From the NCBI GenBank assembly GCA_022842165.1, contig JALHQC010000025.1:1-51034 (forward strand): 51,034 nt of DNA. Direction: 5' to 3'. Made by a program: the position numbers and the translations under genes. The DNA is from a bacterium. GTDB lineage: Bacteria > Pseudomonadota > Alphaproteobacteria > Rhizobiales > Aestuariivirgaceae. The notes beneath the pieces were generated by a model. That model saw only the letters and a list, made by a program, of their open reading frames with translations, was not told where the DNA came from and made no database searches. Position 1 is the stretch's first letter; each line of letters opens with the position of its first letter. This document shows positions 1 through 7,583 of this stretch, piece by piece.

Positions 1-54
1 CCAAAAGTCATCGGGCGCCGGTTCATCACCCTCGCCGCTCATCGCCTGACCCAT
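1..54 (-). CDS. Start of a divergent gene, partial, unidentified
   Basis: On the minus strand an ATG at 54 opens a frame that runs off the left edge without a stop. The visible 18 residues begin MGQAMSGEGDEPAPDDFW, an acidic hydrophilic N-terminus. It diverges from the LysR-type gene with about 118 bases between starts, a common LysR arrangement. The fragment is too short to identify and may be chance. Confidence 0.35.
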   Translation of the reverse strand, partial: MGQAMSGEGDEPAPDDFW

Positions 55-95
55 TTGTGGAGTATGCCCTCTTCTAGCCGAACGACCGTACGCTG

Positions 96-139
96 TCAAG
101 GACTATTTCCCTATTACAGGAATTTTGTTTTGTCCTTGA
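96..139. promoter_or_regulatory. Long-spaced inverted repeat in the divergent LysR promoter
   Basis: TCAAGGAC (96-103) and GTCCTTGA (132-139) are perfect 8-base inverted arms with a 28-base AT-rich spacer, between the divergent gene start (54) and the LysR start (173). LysR regulators often bind two dyad sites in their own divergent promoter, so this is a candidate autoregulatory operator. The arms are seen; the role is inferred. Confidence 0.3.
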
Positions 140-172
140 TGTGAAAGGCGCGGCAGCTATTGCTTGTCGCAC

Positions 173-1066
173 ATGGATATCCGCCAGCTTCAATACCTTG
201 CGGCACTCGCGCGCGAGAAGCATTTCACCCGCGCCGCGCAGGCCTGCCACGTGACGCAGCCCACGCTGTCGGGCCGCATCCGCCAGCTCGAGCAGGAACT
301 GGGCGTTCCCATCGTCGAGCGCGGCCAGCGCTACATCGGCTTGACGCCCGAGGGCGAGCGCGTGCTGAAATGGGCGCATCTCATTCTCGACAACTGGCAA
401 TCGCTGCAGCAGGAATTGGGCGCCATCCGGTCGAAGAAGGGCGAGCTGGTCGGAAGGCTTGTGCTGGGCGTCATTCCCTCCGCCCTTCCCATGGTCTCGC
501 TCTTGACACGCGCCATGGAGCGCGACAATCCGCGCGTCGAATTCACCGTGCTCTCGCAAAGCTCGGAAGAGATCCTGAGGAACCTGCACGACTTCTCGAT
601 CGAGGCCGGCATCACCTATCTCGACAACGAGCCTGTCGAAGGCCTCATGCAGGCGCCGCTCTACCGCGAGCACTACTGCCTCTTCGTCGCGGAAGATAAT
701 CCGCATGCGGATAAAAAGGGCGTCACCTGGCTCGAGGCCGCGCAGGAGCCGCTCTGCCTCCTGACGCCGAACATGCAGAACCGCCGCATCATCGATCGCG
801 CCTTCATGGCGGCCAATGCGCATCCCTCGCCGCGGCTCGAAACCAATTCGATCATGAACCTCCTGGCCTCGGTGAAGTCGATGGGGCTTTCCTCCATCAT
901 GCCGGAATATTTCATTAACGTTCTGGGCCATCTCGAAGGCGTCCGGGCCATTCCGCTGGTCGAACCCAAGGTCGAGCATGCCGTGGGCCTCGTCGGCCTG
1001 CCGCGCGAGCCGCTCTCCCCGCTGATCGCCGGGCTCTTCGCAGCCGCAAAAAAACTGAAAGCTTGA
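173..1066 (+). CDS. LysR-family transcriptional regulator, probably of the formate dehydrogenase operon
   Basis: This 297-residue DNA-binding activator/repressor has the classic LysR layout. The N-terminal winged helix-turn-helix (about residues 1-60) begins MDIRQLQYLAALAREKHF and continues through TQPTLSGRIRQLEQELG; a periplasmic-binding-protein-like effector domain fills about 90-295. I prefer the ATG at 173 over the in-frame TTG at 164 because family members start with MDxRQLxY. It lies directly upstream of and co-directional with the fds genes; in Cupriavidus the LysR protein FdsR occupies this place and senses formate. The effector here is inferred from that position only. An inverted repeat lies in its upstream region. 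Confidence 0.9.
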   Translation: MDIRQLQYLAALAREKHFTRAAQACHVTQPTLSGRIRQLEQELGVPIVERGQRYIGLTPEGERVLKWAHLILDNWQSLQQELGAIRSKKGELVGRLVLGVIPSALPMVSLLTRAMERDNPRVEFTVLSQSSEEILRNLHDFSIEAGITYLDNEPVEGLMQAPLYREHYCLFVAEDNPHADKKGVTWLEAAQEPLCLLTPNMQNRRIIDRAFMAANAHPSPRLETNSIMNLLASVKSMGLSSIMPEYFINVLGHLEGVRAIPLVEPKVEHAVGLVGLPREPLSPLIAGLFAAAKKLKA

Positions 1067-1077
1067 CCCAAGTCAAG
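1062..1077. promoter_or_regulatory. FNR/FixK/NnrR-type box upstream of the small Cys gene and fds
   Basis: CTTGAC-CCAA-GTCAAG is a perfect dyad that contains TTGAC-N4-GTCAA, the consensus bound by FNR/FixK/NnrR-family regulators. It overlaps the LysR stop codon and is centred about 54 bases before the ATG at 1124. If used in class II fashion (centre at -41.5), transcription would begin near 1111, just before the Shine-Dalgarno of that gene. The sequence match is direct; the regulation is inferred. Confidence 0.5.
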
Positions 1078-1123
1078 GTTTGCGGCTGCTCGGGATTCCA
1101 ATGTCGGCTCAGGAGATACCGTC

Positions 1124-1330
1124 ATGAGCCATTCCGCCTATGCCCGCTGCGAAACCCGCGACCGCACCGTCTCGCTGGATCAGACCGAGGGTCAATGCCG
1201 CGACAAGCACAATTGCAGCGATGAGGCCTGCCCGCTGGAGAAGAAGTTCGGCCACCAGCGCTTCGCCAATGCCCTCAACCACATGGCTGCCAGCATCGGT
1301 CAAAGCTTTGTCAGGACCACGGGCCGTTAA
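1124..1330 (+). CDS. Small four-cysteine protein at the head of the fds operon
   Basis: This is a 68-residue soluble protein I do not recognise. It has four cysteines at residues 9, 25, 31 and 36, the last three in CRDKHNCSDEAC, within a charged N-terminal half; the C-terminal half looks helical. There is no signal peptide or membrane segment. A Shine-Dalgarno (aggaga) lies well spaced before the ATG. It is co-directional with LysR and fdsG, with 79 bases to fdsG, and sits behind an FNR-type box. The spacing of Cys and His suggests metal or Fe-S binding, but that is only inference. It could be an accessory or regulatory factor of formate dehydrogenase, or unrelated. Confidence 0.6.
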   Translation: MSHSAYARCETRDRTVSLDQTEGQCRDKHNCSDEACPLEKKFGHQRFANALNHMAASIGQSFVRTTGR

Positions 1331-1348
1331 CCGGCGCTGATACGATTT

Positions 1349-1366
1349 GCCTATCGGCTCATAGGC
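1349..1366. promoter_or_regulatory. Dyad upstream of fdsG, candidate operator
   Basis: GCCTAT-N6-ATAGGC is a perfect 6-base inverted repeat 44-61 bases before the fdsG ATG. CTAT/ATAG arms resemble the dyads of LysR-type sites, and the LysR gene is immediately upstream, so this is a candidate binding site of that regulator. It could equally form a small hairpin in the leader. Confidence 0.35.
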
Positions 1367-1409
1367 GGCGTCGATTGGAATTGACGCTGCGATTGCGCCA
1401 TAAGGCGGC

Positions 1410-1901
1410 ATGTCTGGAAAACACACGCTCATCGATCTCTCACCGGGTGAGGCGGTCGCCGCCCGGGCCATTGCACTGCGCTATGGCAACAAACCCGACG
1501 CCCTGCTGGAAATCCTGCATGACCTGCAGGAAGAACTAGGCTTCATCCCGGAAGCCGCCCTTCCGGCGCTGGCCAAGGCGCTGAACCTGTCGCGTGCCGA
1601 GGTTCATGGCGTCGTCAGCTTCTATCACGATTATCGCCGCGCTCCCGCCGGACGCCATGTCATCAAGGTCTGCCGGGCGGAAGCCTGCCAGTCGATGAAG
1701 GGCAATGAGCTGGCCGCCTTGATCGAGCGCTCCCTCAACATTACATTCGGTCAGACGACCGCCGATGGCGCAATCACCGTCGAGGCCACCTACTGTCTCG
1801 GAAACTGCGCTCTCGCCCCGGCCATCATGGTCGACGACAAGCTCATTGGCCGCGTCGACCAGGCCAAGTTCGAGAAGATCGCAGCGGAGTGCAAGGCATG
1901 A
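1410..1901 (+). CDS. fdsG: NAD-dependent formate dehydrogenase gamma subunit FdsG
   Basis: This 163-residue subunit resembles NuoE of complex I and carries one [2Fe-2S] cluster in the cytoplasmic FdsABG enzyme, which oxidises formate to CO2 and reduces NAD+. The thioredoxin-like fold supplies ligands C88 and C93 (VCRAEACQSM) and C129 and C133 (TYCLGNCALAP). Length matches the family. An AAGGCGG Shine-Dalgarno precedes the ATG at 1410. Its TGA overlaps the ATG of fdsB (ATGA), implying translational coupling. Confidence 0.95.
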   Translation: MSGKHTLIDLSPGEAVAARAIALRYGNKPDALLEILHDLQEELGFIPEAALPALAKALNLSRAEVHGVVSFYHDYRRAPAGRHVIKVCRAEACQSMKGNELAALIERSLNITFGQTTADGAITVEATYCLGNCALAPAIMVDDKLIGRVDQAKFEKIAAECKA

Positions 1902-3433
1902 TCAGGGTCTATGTCCCCCGCGATTCGGCTGCCCGCTCGGTCGGCGCCGACGAAGTTGCCGCCGAAATCGCAAAGCTTGCCGATGTGCAGGTCATCCGTA
2001 ACGGCTCGCGCGGTCTGCTGTGGCTCGAACCCATGATCGAGGTCGAAACCGCAGAAGGCCGCATCGCCTACGGTCCGGTTGGCGTGGAAGATGTCGCCTC
2101 GCTTGCCTCGTCCGGCTTCCTCACCGGCGGCGCACACAAGCTGCGCCTCGGTAACATCGAGGACCACCCCTATCTCAAGAATCAGGAGCGCCTCACCTTC
2201 GCGCGCTGCGGCATCACCGATCCCGTATCGGTCGATGATTATGTCGCCCATGGCGGATTCGAGGGCCTCAAGAAGTCTCTGGCGCTTTCAGGTGCCGCCA
2301 TCGTCGCCGAAGTCGCCGAGTCTGGCCTCCGTGGCCGTGGCGGTGCAGGCTTTCCCACCGGCATCAAGTGGAAGACGGTCCACGATGCCAGGGCCGAACA
2401 GAAATACATCTGCTGCAATGCCGATGAAGGCGACTCAGGCACCTTTGCCGACCGCATGGTGATGGAGGGCGATCCCCTGATGCTCGTCGAGGGCATGACG
2501 ATCGCCGGCATCGCCGTTGGCGCCACCAAGGGCTACGCCTATATCCGTTCCGAATATCCCGATGCCATCGCCACGATGAAGCAGGCGATTTCCGCCGCGG
2601 TCGCCGCCAACTGGCTGGGCGATAACATTCAGGGTACGGACAAATCCTTCCACCTTGAAGTGCGACGCGGTGCAGGCGCCTACATCTGCGGCGAGGAAAC
2701 CGCGATGCTCGAAAGCCTCGAGGGCAAGCGCGGCATGGTGCGGCCAAAGCCGCCGATCCCGGCGCTCGAAGGCCTGTTCGGCAAGCCCACCGTCATCAAC
2801 AACGTGCTGAGCTTCGCCGCCGTCCCCTATATCCTCGCCAAGGGCGGCACGGCCTACAAGAATTACGGCATGGGCCGCTCGCGCGGCACCCTGCCCTTCC
2901 AGCTAGCCGGAAACATCAAGCAGGGTGGCCTCGTCGAAAAAGCTTTCGGCATCACGCTCCGCCAACTCGTTGAAGGCTTCGGCGGCGGCACCTTCACCGG
3001 CCATCCCATCCGCGCCATTCAGGTCGGCGGGCCGCTCGGCGCCTATGTACCAGTCAGCCAACTCGACCTGCCGATGGACTACGAAAGCTTCGCTGCCAAT
3101 GGCGCGATGGTCGGCCACGGCGGAATTGTCGTGTTCGACGACTCGGTCGACATGGCCGCGCAGGCCCGTTTCGCGATGGAATTCTGCGCGATTGAATCGT
3201 GTGGCAAGTGCACGCCTTGCCGCATCGGCTCGACACGCGGGGTGGAGGTCATCGACAGGATCGTCGCGGGAGTGGAGCGCGAACGCAACCTCGAGCTCCT
3301 TACCGATCTCTGCCAGACGATGACCGATGGTTCGCTCTGCGCCATGGGCGGGTTGACGCCAATGCCGGTGCTGAGTGCTGTCCGCCACTTCGCCGAAGAT
3401 TTCGACAAGCCCGTCCAGATTGCCGCCGAATAG
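1898..3433 (+). CDS. fdsB: NAD-dependent formate dehydrogenase beta subunit FdsB
   Basis: This 511-residue diaphorase subunit binds FMN, NAD(H) and a [4Fe-4S] cluster and passes electrons from FdsA to NAD+. An N-terminal thioredoxin-like region (about 1-100) precedes the NuoF-like core. The flavin/NADH-binding glycine motif GRGGAGFPTG is near 146-155. Cluster ligands are C435, C438 and C441 in ESCGKCTPCR, with a fourth further on among C472 or C481. I chose the ATG at 1898, which overlaps the fdsG stop, over a GTG nine bases upstream. It is followed after 11 bases by fdsA. Confidence 0.95.
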   Translation: MIRVYVPRDSAARSVGADEVAAEIAKLADVQVIRNGSRGLLWLEPMIEVETAEGRIAYGPVGVEDVASLASSGFLTGGAHKLRLGNIEDHPYLKNQERLTFARCGITDPVSVDDYVAHGGFEGLKKSLALSGAAIVAEVAESGLRGRGGAGFPTGIKWKTVHDARAEQKYICCNADEGDSGTFADRMVMEGDPLMLVEGMTIAGIAVGATKGYAYIRSEYPDAIATMKQAISAAVAANWLGDNIQGTDKSFHLEVRRGAGAYICGEETAMLESLEGKRGMVRPKPPIPALEGLFGKPTVINNVLSFAAVPYILAKGGTAYKNYGMGRSRGTLPFQLAGNIKQGGLVEKAFGITLRQLVEGFGGGTFTGHPIRAIQVGGPLGAYVPVSQLDLPMDYESFAANGAMVGHGGIVVFDDSVDMAAQARFAMEFCAIESCGKCTPCRIGSTRGVEVIDRIVAGVERERNLELLTDLCQTMTDGSLCAMGGLTPMPVLSAVRHFAEDFDKPVQIAAE

Positions 3434-3444
3434 GAGTGACCCCC

Positions 3445-6330
3445 ATGACCCTCATCAAGGAAACCGACTTCGGCACACCCGCTTCCAAATCTGAAAAGAT
3501 GGTGACGCTGGAGATCGACGGCCACGAGATCACCGTGCCGGAAGGCACCTCCATCATGCGCGCGGCAATGGAGCTTGGCACCAAGATCCCCAAGCTCTGC
3601 GCCACCGACTCGCTGGAAAGCTTCGGTTCCTGCCGTCTCTGTCTCGTCGAGATCGAAGGCCGCAAGGGCACGCCCGCCTCCTGCACCACGCCCGTTGCCC
3701 CCGGCATCAAGGTCCGTACACAGACGGACCGGCTGGCGGGCCTCCGCAAGGGCGTGATGGAACTTTACATCTCGGACCATCCGCTCGACTGCCTCACCTG
3801 TGCCGCCAATGGCGACTGCGAGTTGCAGGACATGGCCGGTGCCGTGGGCCTTCGCGATGTGCGCTATGGCTATGAGGGCGACAATCACGTTTTCAAGAAG
3901 CGTGCCGATGGTTCGGAGAACATCCGCTACAAGGCCAAGGATGAATCGAACCCCTATTTCACCTTCGATCCGGCCAAGTGCATCGTCTGCTCGCGTTGCG
4001 TGCGGGCCTGCGAGGAAGTGCAGGGAACCTTTGCACTGACGATCGACGGACGCGGCTTCGACAGCCACGTCTCCGCCGGCATGGACGAGAACTTCCTCGA
4101 CTCGGAATGCGTCTCCTGCGGCGCCTGCGTCCAGGCCTGCCCCACGGCTACGCTCACCGAAAAGTCCGTCATCGAGATGGGCCAGCCGGAACACTCTGTC
4201 GTCACGACCTGCGCCTATTGCGGCGTGGGCTGCTCCTTCAAGGCCGAGATGAAGGGCGATCAGGTCGTCCGCATGGTGCCTTACAAGGATGGCGGGGCGA
4301 ACGAGGGCCACTCCTGCGTCAAGGGCCGTTTTGCCTGGGGCTACACCACCCACAAGGACCGCGTGACCACCCCGATGATCCGTGAACGGATCACCGACGA
4401 GTGGCGCGCCGTTTCATGGGATGAAGCGATCTCCTATGCAGCGTCCCGCTTCAAGTCGATCCAGGAGAAGTATGGCCGCACCTCGATCGGTGGCATCACC
4501 TCGTCGCGCTGCACGAATGAAGAAGTCTTCGCCGTCCAGAAGATGATCCGCGCCGCCTTCCAGAACAACAACGTCGACACCTGCGCCCGCGTCTGCCACT
4601 CGCCCACCGGCTATGGCCTGTCGCGCACCTTCGGCACGTCGGCCGGCACGCAGGATTTCAAATCGGTCGAGGCATCCGACGTCATTGTCGTCATCGGGGC
4701 GAACCCCACGGACGGTCACCCGGTCTTCGCGTCGCGCATGAAGAAGCGCCTGCGCGAGGGCGCGAAGCTCATCGTCATCGATCCGCGCCGGATCGACATC
4801 GTGGAATCGCCCCATATCCGGGCGGCGCATCACCTGCAGCTGCTGCCCAGCACCAACGTTGCCGTGGTGAATGCGATCAGCCACGTCATCGCCACCGAGG
4901 GCCTTGCGAACCGCGCCTATATCGAGGAGCGGTGCGACGCGATCGAGTTCGCGCGGTGGGAAACCTTCATCCGCGACGAGAAGAATTCGCCGGAAGCACT
5001 GGAAAGCATCACCGGCGTACCGGCGACCGAAGTCCGCGCTGCCGCCCGGCTCTATGCGACCGGCGGCAATGGCGCCATCTATTATGGCCTCGGCGTCACC
5101 GAGCACAGCCAGGGCTCCACCATGGTCATGGCCATGGCGAACCTCGCGATGCTCACCGGCAACGTCGGCCGCAATGGCGTCGGCGTCAATCCGCTGCGTG
5201 GACAGAACAATGTGCAGGGCTCCTGCGACATGGGTTCCTTCCCGCACGAGTTCCCCGGCTACCGCCATGTGGGCGACGACACGGTGCGCCAGATGTTCGA
5301 GACGGTGTGGAACACCAGCCTCGACAACGAACCGGGCCTCCGCATCCCGAACATGTTCGATGCCGCCGTCGAAGGCACGTTCCGCGGCCTTTTCGTGCAG
5401 GGCGAGGACATCGCCCAGTCGGACCCCAACACCAAGCATGTGAACCATGCGCTGGAATCGATGGAATGCGTCGTCGTGCAGGACCTGTTCCTGAACGAGA
5501 CTGCCGCCTTCGCGCATGTGTTCCTGCCGGGTACCTCCTTCCTCGAAAAGGACGGCACCTTCACCAATGCCGAGCGCCGCATCAACCGTGTGCGCCAGGT
5601 GAAGGCACCGATGCAAGGCAAGCACGAATGGCAGGTGGTGTGCGAGCTTGCCACCGCCATGGGCTATCCCATGAGCTACGACAATGCCTCGGAGATCATG
5701 GACGAGATCGCGCGCGTGACGCCGACCTTCGCCGGCGTCTCGTTTGCAAAGCTCGATACGCTGGGCTCGGTGCAATGGCCGTGCAACGACAAGGCACCGG
5801 AGGGCACGCCCCTCATGCATGTGGGCGGCTTCGTGCGCGGCAAGGGGCGTTTCGTCATCACCGAATTCGTGCCGACGCCGGAACGCACCAACCGCTCGTT
5901 CCCGCTGATCCTCACGACGGGCCGCATCCTGTCGCAATACAATGTCGGCGCGCAGACGCGGCGCACCGAGAATATCACCTGGCACAAGGAAGACGTGCTG
6001 GAGCTTCATCCGCATGATGCCGAGGTGCGCGGCATCAAGGATGGCGCCATGGTCTCGATCTCGAGCCGCATGGGGGCGACGACACTCCGTGCACGGATCA
6101 CCGAGCGCATGCCGCAGGGCGTGGTCTACACCACTTTCCACCATCCGGTGTCGGGCGCCAACGTCATCACCACGGAATATTCGGACTGGGCAACGAACTG
6201 CCCCGAGTACAAGGTGACGGCGGTGCAGGTGACCGTCTCCAACCAGCCTTCGGAATGGCAGAAGGAATGGGAAGAGCGCGAGGAAGAAAACAAGCGCATC
6301 GCGGTGAAGCCCCTTGTCGCTGCGGAGTAG
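3445..6330 (+). CDS. fdsA: NAD-dependent formate dehydrogenase alpha subunit FdsA (molybdenum catalytic subunit)
   Basis: This 961-residue catalytic subunit holds bis-MGD molybdenum and a chain of Fe-S clusters. In order: a [2Fe-2S] domain (C52, C63, C66, C80), a His-ligated [4Fe-4S] site (H112, C116, C119, C125), a two-cluster ferredoxin domain (C179, C182, C185, C189 and C222, C225, C228, C232), and a further [4Fe-4S] at the start of the molybdopterin domain (C256, C259, C263, C291). The molybdenum ligand is C384 in CARVCHSPT, so this is a cysteine and not a selenocysteine enzyme. The C-terminal molydopterin dinucleotide-binding domain begins near 830. The start follows TAGGAGTGA after fdsB. 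Downstream is a hairpin pair and then fdhD. Confidence 0.96.
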   Translation: MTLIKETDFGTPASKSEKMVTLEIDGHEITVPEGTSIMRAAMELGTKIPKLCATDSLESFGSCRLCLVEIEGRKGTPASCTTPVAPGIKVRTQTDRLAGLRKGVMELYISDHPLDCLTCAANGDCELQDMAGAVGLRDVRYGYEGDNHVFKKRADGSENIRYKAKDESNPYFTFDPAKCIVCSRCVRACEEVQGTFALTIDGRGFDSHVSAGMDENFLDSECVSCGACVQACPTATLTEKSVIEMGQPEHSVVTTCAYCGVGCSFKAEMKGDQVVRMVPYKDGGANEGHSCVKGRFAWGYTTHKDRVTTPMIRERITDEWRAVSWDEAISYAASRFKSIQEKYGRTSIGGITSSRCTNEEVFAVQKMIRAAFQNNNVDTCARVCHSPTGYGLSRTFGTSAGTQDFKSVEASDVIVVIGANPTDGHPVFASRMKKRLREGAKLIVIDPRRIDIVESPHIRAAHHLQLLPSTNVAVVNAISHVIATEGLANRAYIEERCDAIEFARWETFIRDEKNSPEALESITGVPATEVRAAARLYATGGNGAIYYGLGVTEHSQGSTMVMAMANLAMLTGNVGRNGVGVNPLRGQNNVQGSCDMGSFPHEFPGYRHVGDDTVRQMFETVWNTSLDNEPGLRIPNMFDAAVEGTFRGLFVQGEDIAQSDPNTKHVNHALESMECVVVQDLFLNETAAFAHVFLPGTSFLEKDGTFTNAERRINRVRQVKAPMQGKHEWQVVCELATAMGYPMSYDNASEIMDEIARVTPTFAGVSFAKLDTLGSVQWPCNDKAPEGTPLMHVGGFVRGKGRFVITEFVPTPERTNRSFPLILTTGRILSQYNVGAQTRRTENITWHKEDVLELHPHDAEVRGIKDGAMVSISSRMGATTLRARITERMPQGVVYTTFHHPVSGANVITTEYSDWATNCPEYKVTAVQVTVSNQPSEWQKEWEEREEENKRIAVKPLVAAE

Positions 6331-6350
6331 TTGTCACGGGCTTGTTGAGC

Positions 6351-6430
6351 TCGTGACCCCCGCGAAAGCGGGGGCCCAGCTTCATATGCCGACGAAGAAA
6401 GCGGGGTCCCCGCCTTCGCGGGGATGACGG
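6351..6430. repeat. REP-like paired hairpins between fdsA and fdhD
   Basis: Two facing palindromic units flank a 24-base centre. The first is CCCCCGC-GAAA-GCGGGGG (6357-6374); the second is CCCCGC-CTTC-GCGGGG (6408-6423), followed by atgacggg. The flanks gtgac and gatgac mirror each other. This is the common proteobacterial interspersed repeat that reads VIPAKAG when translated. It reaches the fdhD start codon. It could stabilise the fdsA message end or reduce fdhD expression. Confidence 0.8.
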
Positions 6431-6432
6431 GC

Positions 6433-7260
6433 ATGGGGAAGAGATCGGCCAGGCTGCGCGAAATAACGGACGTGCCACAGGTTCCGGCTACATCGCTTCC
6501 GGTTTCCGGCACCCTTCACACACTGGCCGGCGATTTCGAAACCGTCTGGCAGGTGCCAGAGGAAGTGCCGATCGCCATCCTCTTCAATTCGCAGAACCAT
6601 GCGGTGATGATGGGAACGCCGGCGGACTTCGAGGATTTCGCTGTCGGCTTTGCCATTGCCGAGGGCATCGTGCCGGCGGCTTCGGATGTCCGGAACGTGC
6701 TGGTGCTGCCTTCCGAACAAGGTTACGCGGTCGATCTTTCGGTGAGCGAGGAGAGGCTCAACCGTGGCCGCATGGCGCGGCGCAGCCTCGAGGGCCGCAC
6801 CGGCTGCGGGCTTTGCGGCATCGAGGACATCAAGGATGCGATCCGCATGCCGGGGCGCGCCGTGCCTGACGTGGCCCTGAGCCCGCAGGCCGTGGCGCGC
6901 GCCTATGAGGAACTGCCGCGCCACCAGCCGATGAGCAAGGTAAACCGCACGGTGCATGCCGCCGCATGGTGTTCCGCAGACGGAGCAATTGTTGTCTCGC
7001 GCGAGGATGTGGGCCGCCACAACGCGCTGGACAAGCTGATCGGCGCGCTGGCCCGGGCGGGAACCGACCTCACAACGGGCTTCGTGCTGATGTCGAGCCG
7101 CTGCAGCTTCGAACTCGTCCAGAAATGCGCCATCGCCGGCATCGGCGCGCTGGCCACGGTTTCGGCGCCGACCGCCCTTGCCCTCACACTGGCCACCCAA
7201 GCCCGACTGAAACTTGCCGCGCTTTCGAACCGCGGCGTCATGATCTTCGACAAGGAATAG
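6433..7260 (+). CDS. fdhD: Formate dehydrogenase accessory sulfurtransferase FdhD (FdsC)
   Basis: FdhD passes sulfur from the cysteine desulfurase IscS to the molybdenum cofactor, which is needed for formate dehydrogenase activity, and delivers bis-MGD to the apoenzyme. The 275-residue protein has the sulfur-carrier motif GCGLCG with cysteines at about 125 and 128 counted from the ATG at 6433 (E. coli C121 and C124). An alternative ATG at 6424 lies inside the hairpin repeat; neither start has a strong Shine-Dalgarno. It is separated from fdsA by about 100 bases of REP-like sequence and from fdsD by 5 bases. Confidence 0.93.
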   Translation: MGKRSARLREITDVPQVPATSLPVSGTLHTLAGDFETVWQVPEEVPIAILFNSQNHAVMMGTPADFEDFAVGFAIAEGIVPAASDVRNVLVLPSEQGYAVDLSVSEERLNRGRMARRSLEGRTGCGLCGIEDIKDAIRMPGRAVPDVALSPQAVARAYEELPRHQPMSKVNRTVHAAAWCSADGAIVVSREDVGRHNALDKLIGALARAGTDLTTGFVLMSSRCSFELVQKCAIAGIGALATVSAPTALALTLATQARLKLAALSNRGVMIFDKE

Positions 7261-7265
7261 TCTTC

Positions 7266-7583
7266 ATGGAATCGCGCGACATGATCCGCATGGCCAACCA
7301 GATTGCGGATTTCTTCAAGGGCTACGATCGCCAGTCCGCGCTGACGGAGATCGCCGACCACATCAACCGCTTCTGGGAACCCCGGATGCGCATCGCGCTC
7401 ATCTCGTTCATCGAGAAAGGCGGCGAGGGCCTCCATCCCCTGGTCCTGGAAGCCCGCCAGCTTTACCGGCGGCCGAAGGAATTCCGCCCGCACGAGCGCG
7501 ACACCAAGCCCGGCCCCGCCGATTCGACCGCGAAAGACATGGCCAAGGCCGCAGCCGGATACGCGCCGTCAGAAGATCACTGA
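7266..7583 (+). CDS. fdsD: NAD-dependent formate dehydrogenase delta subunit FdsD
   Basis: This is the small (105-residue) last gene of the fds operon. The first 70 residues match the FdsD family: MIRMANQIADFFKGY, then a helix with DHINRFWEPRMR and LHPLVLEA. The remaining tail is hydrophilic and probably disordered. FdsD associates with FdhD/FdsA during cofactor insertion in Rhodobacter capsulatus. The start follows fdhD by 5 bases. Its 3' end overlaps the convergent caspase-like gene by 7 bases. Confidence 0.93.
   Translation: MESRDMIRMANQIADFFKGYDRQSALTEIADHINRFWEPRMRIALISFIEKGGEGLHPLVLEARQLYRRPKEFRPHERDTKPGPADSTAKDMAKAAAGYAPSEDH

Noticed and set aside
4580-4620. Possible selenocysteine site in the formate dehydrogenase
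   Set aside because: The Mo-ligand codon is TGC (Cys384), with no in-frame TGA.
4414-6144. 576-codon minus-strand frame opposite fdsA
   Set aside because: His/Arg/Ala-rich shadow of the fdsA reading frame with no recognisable motif.
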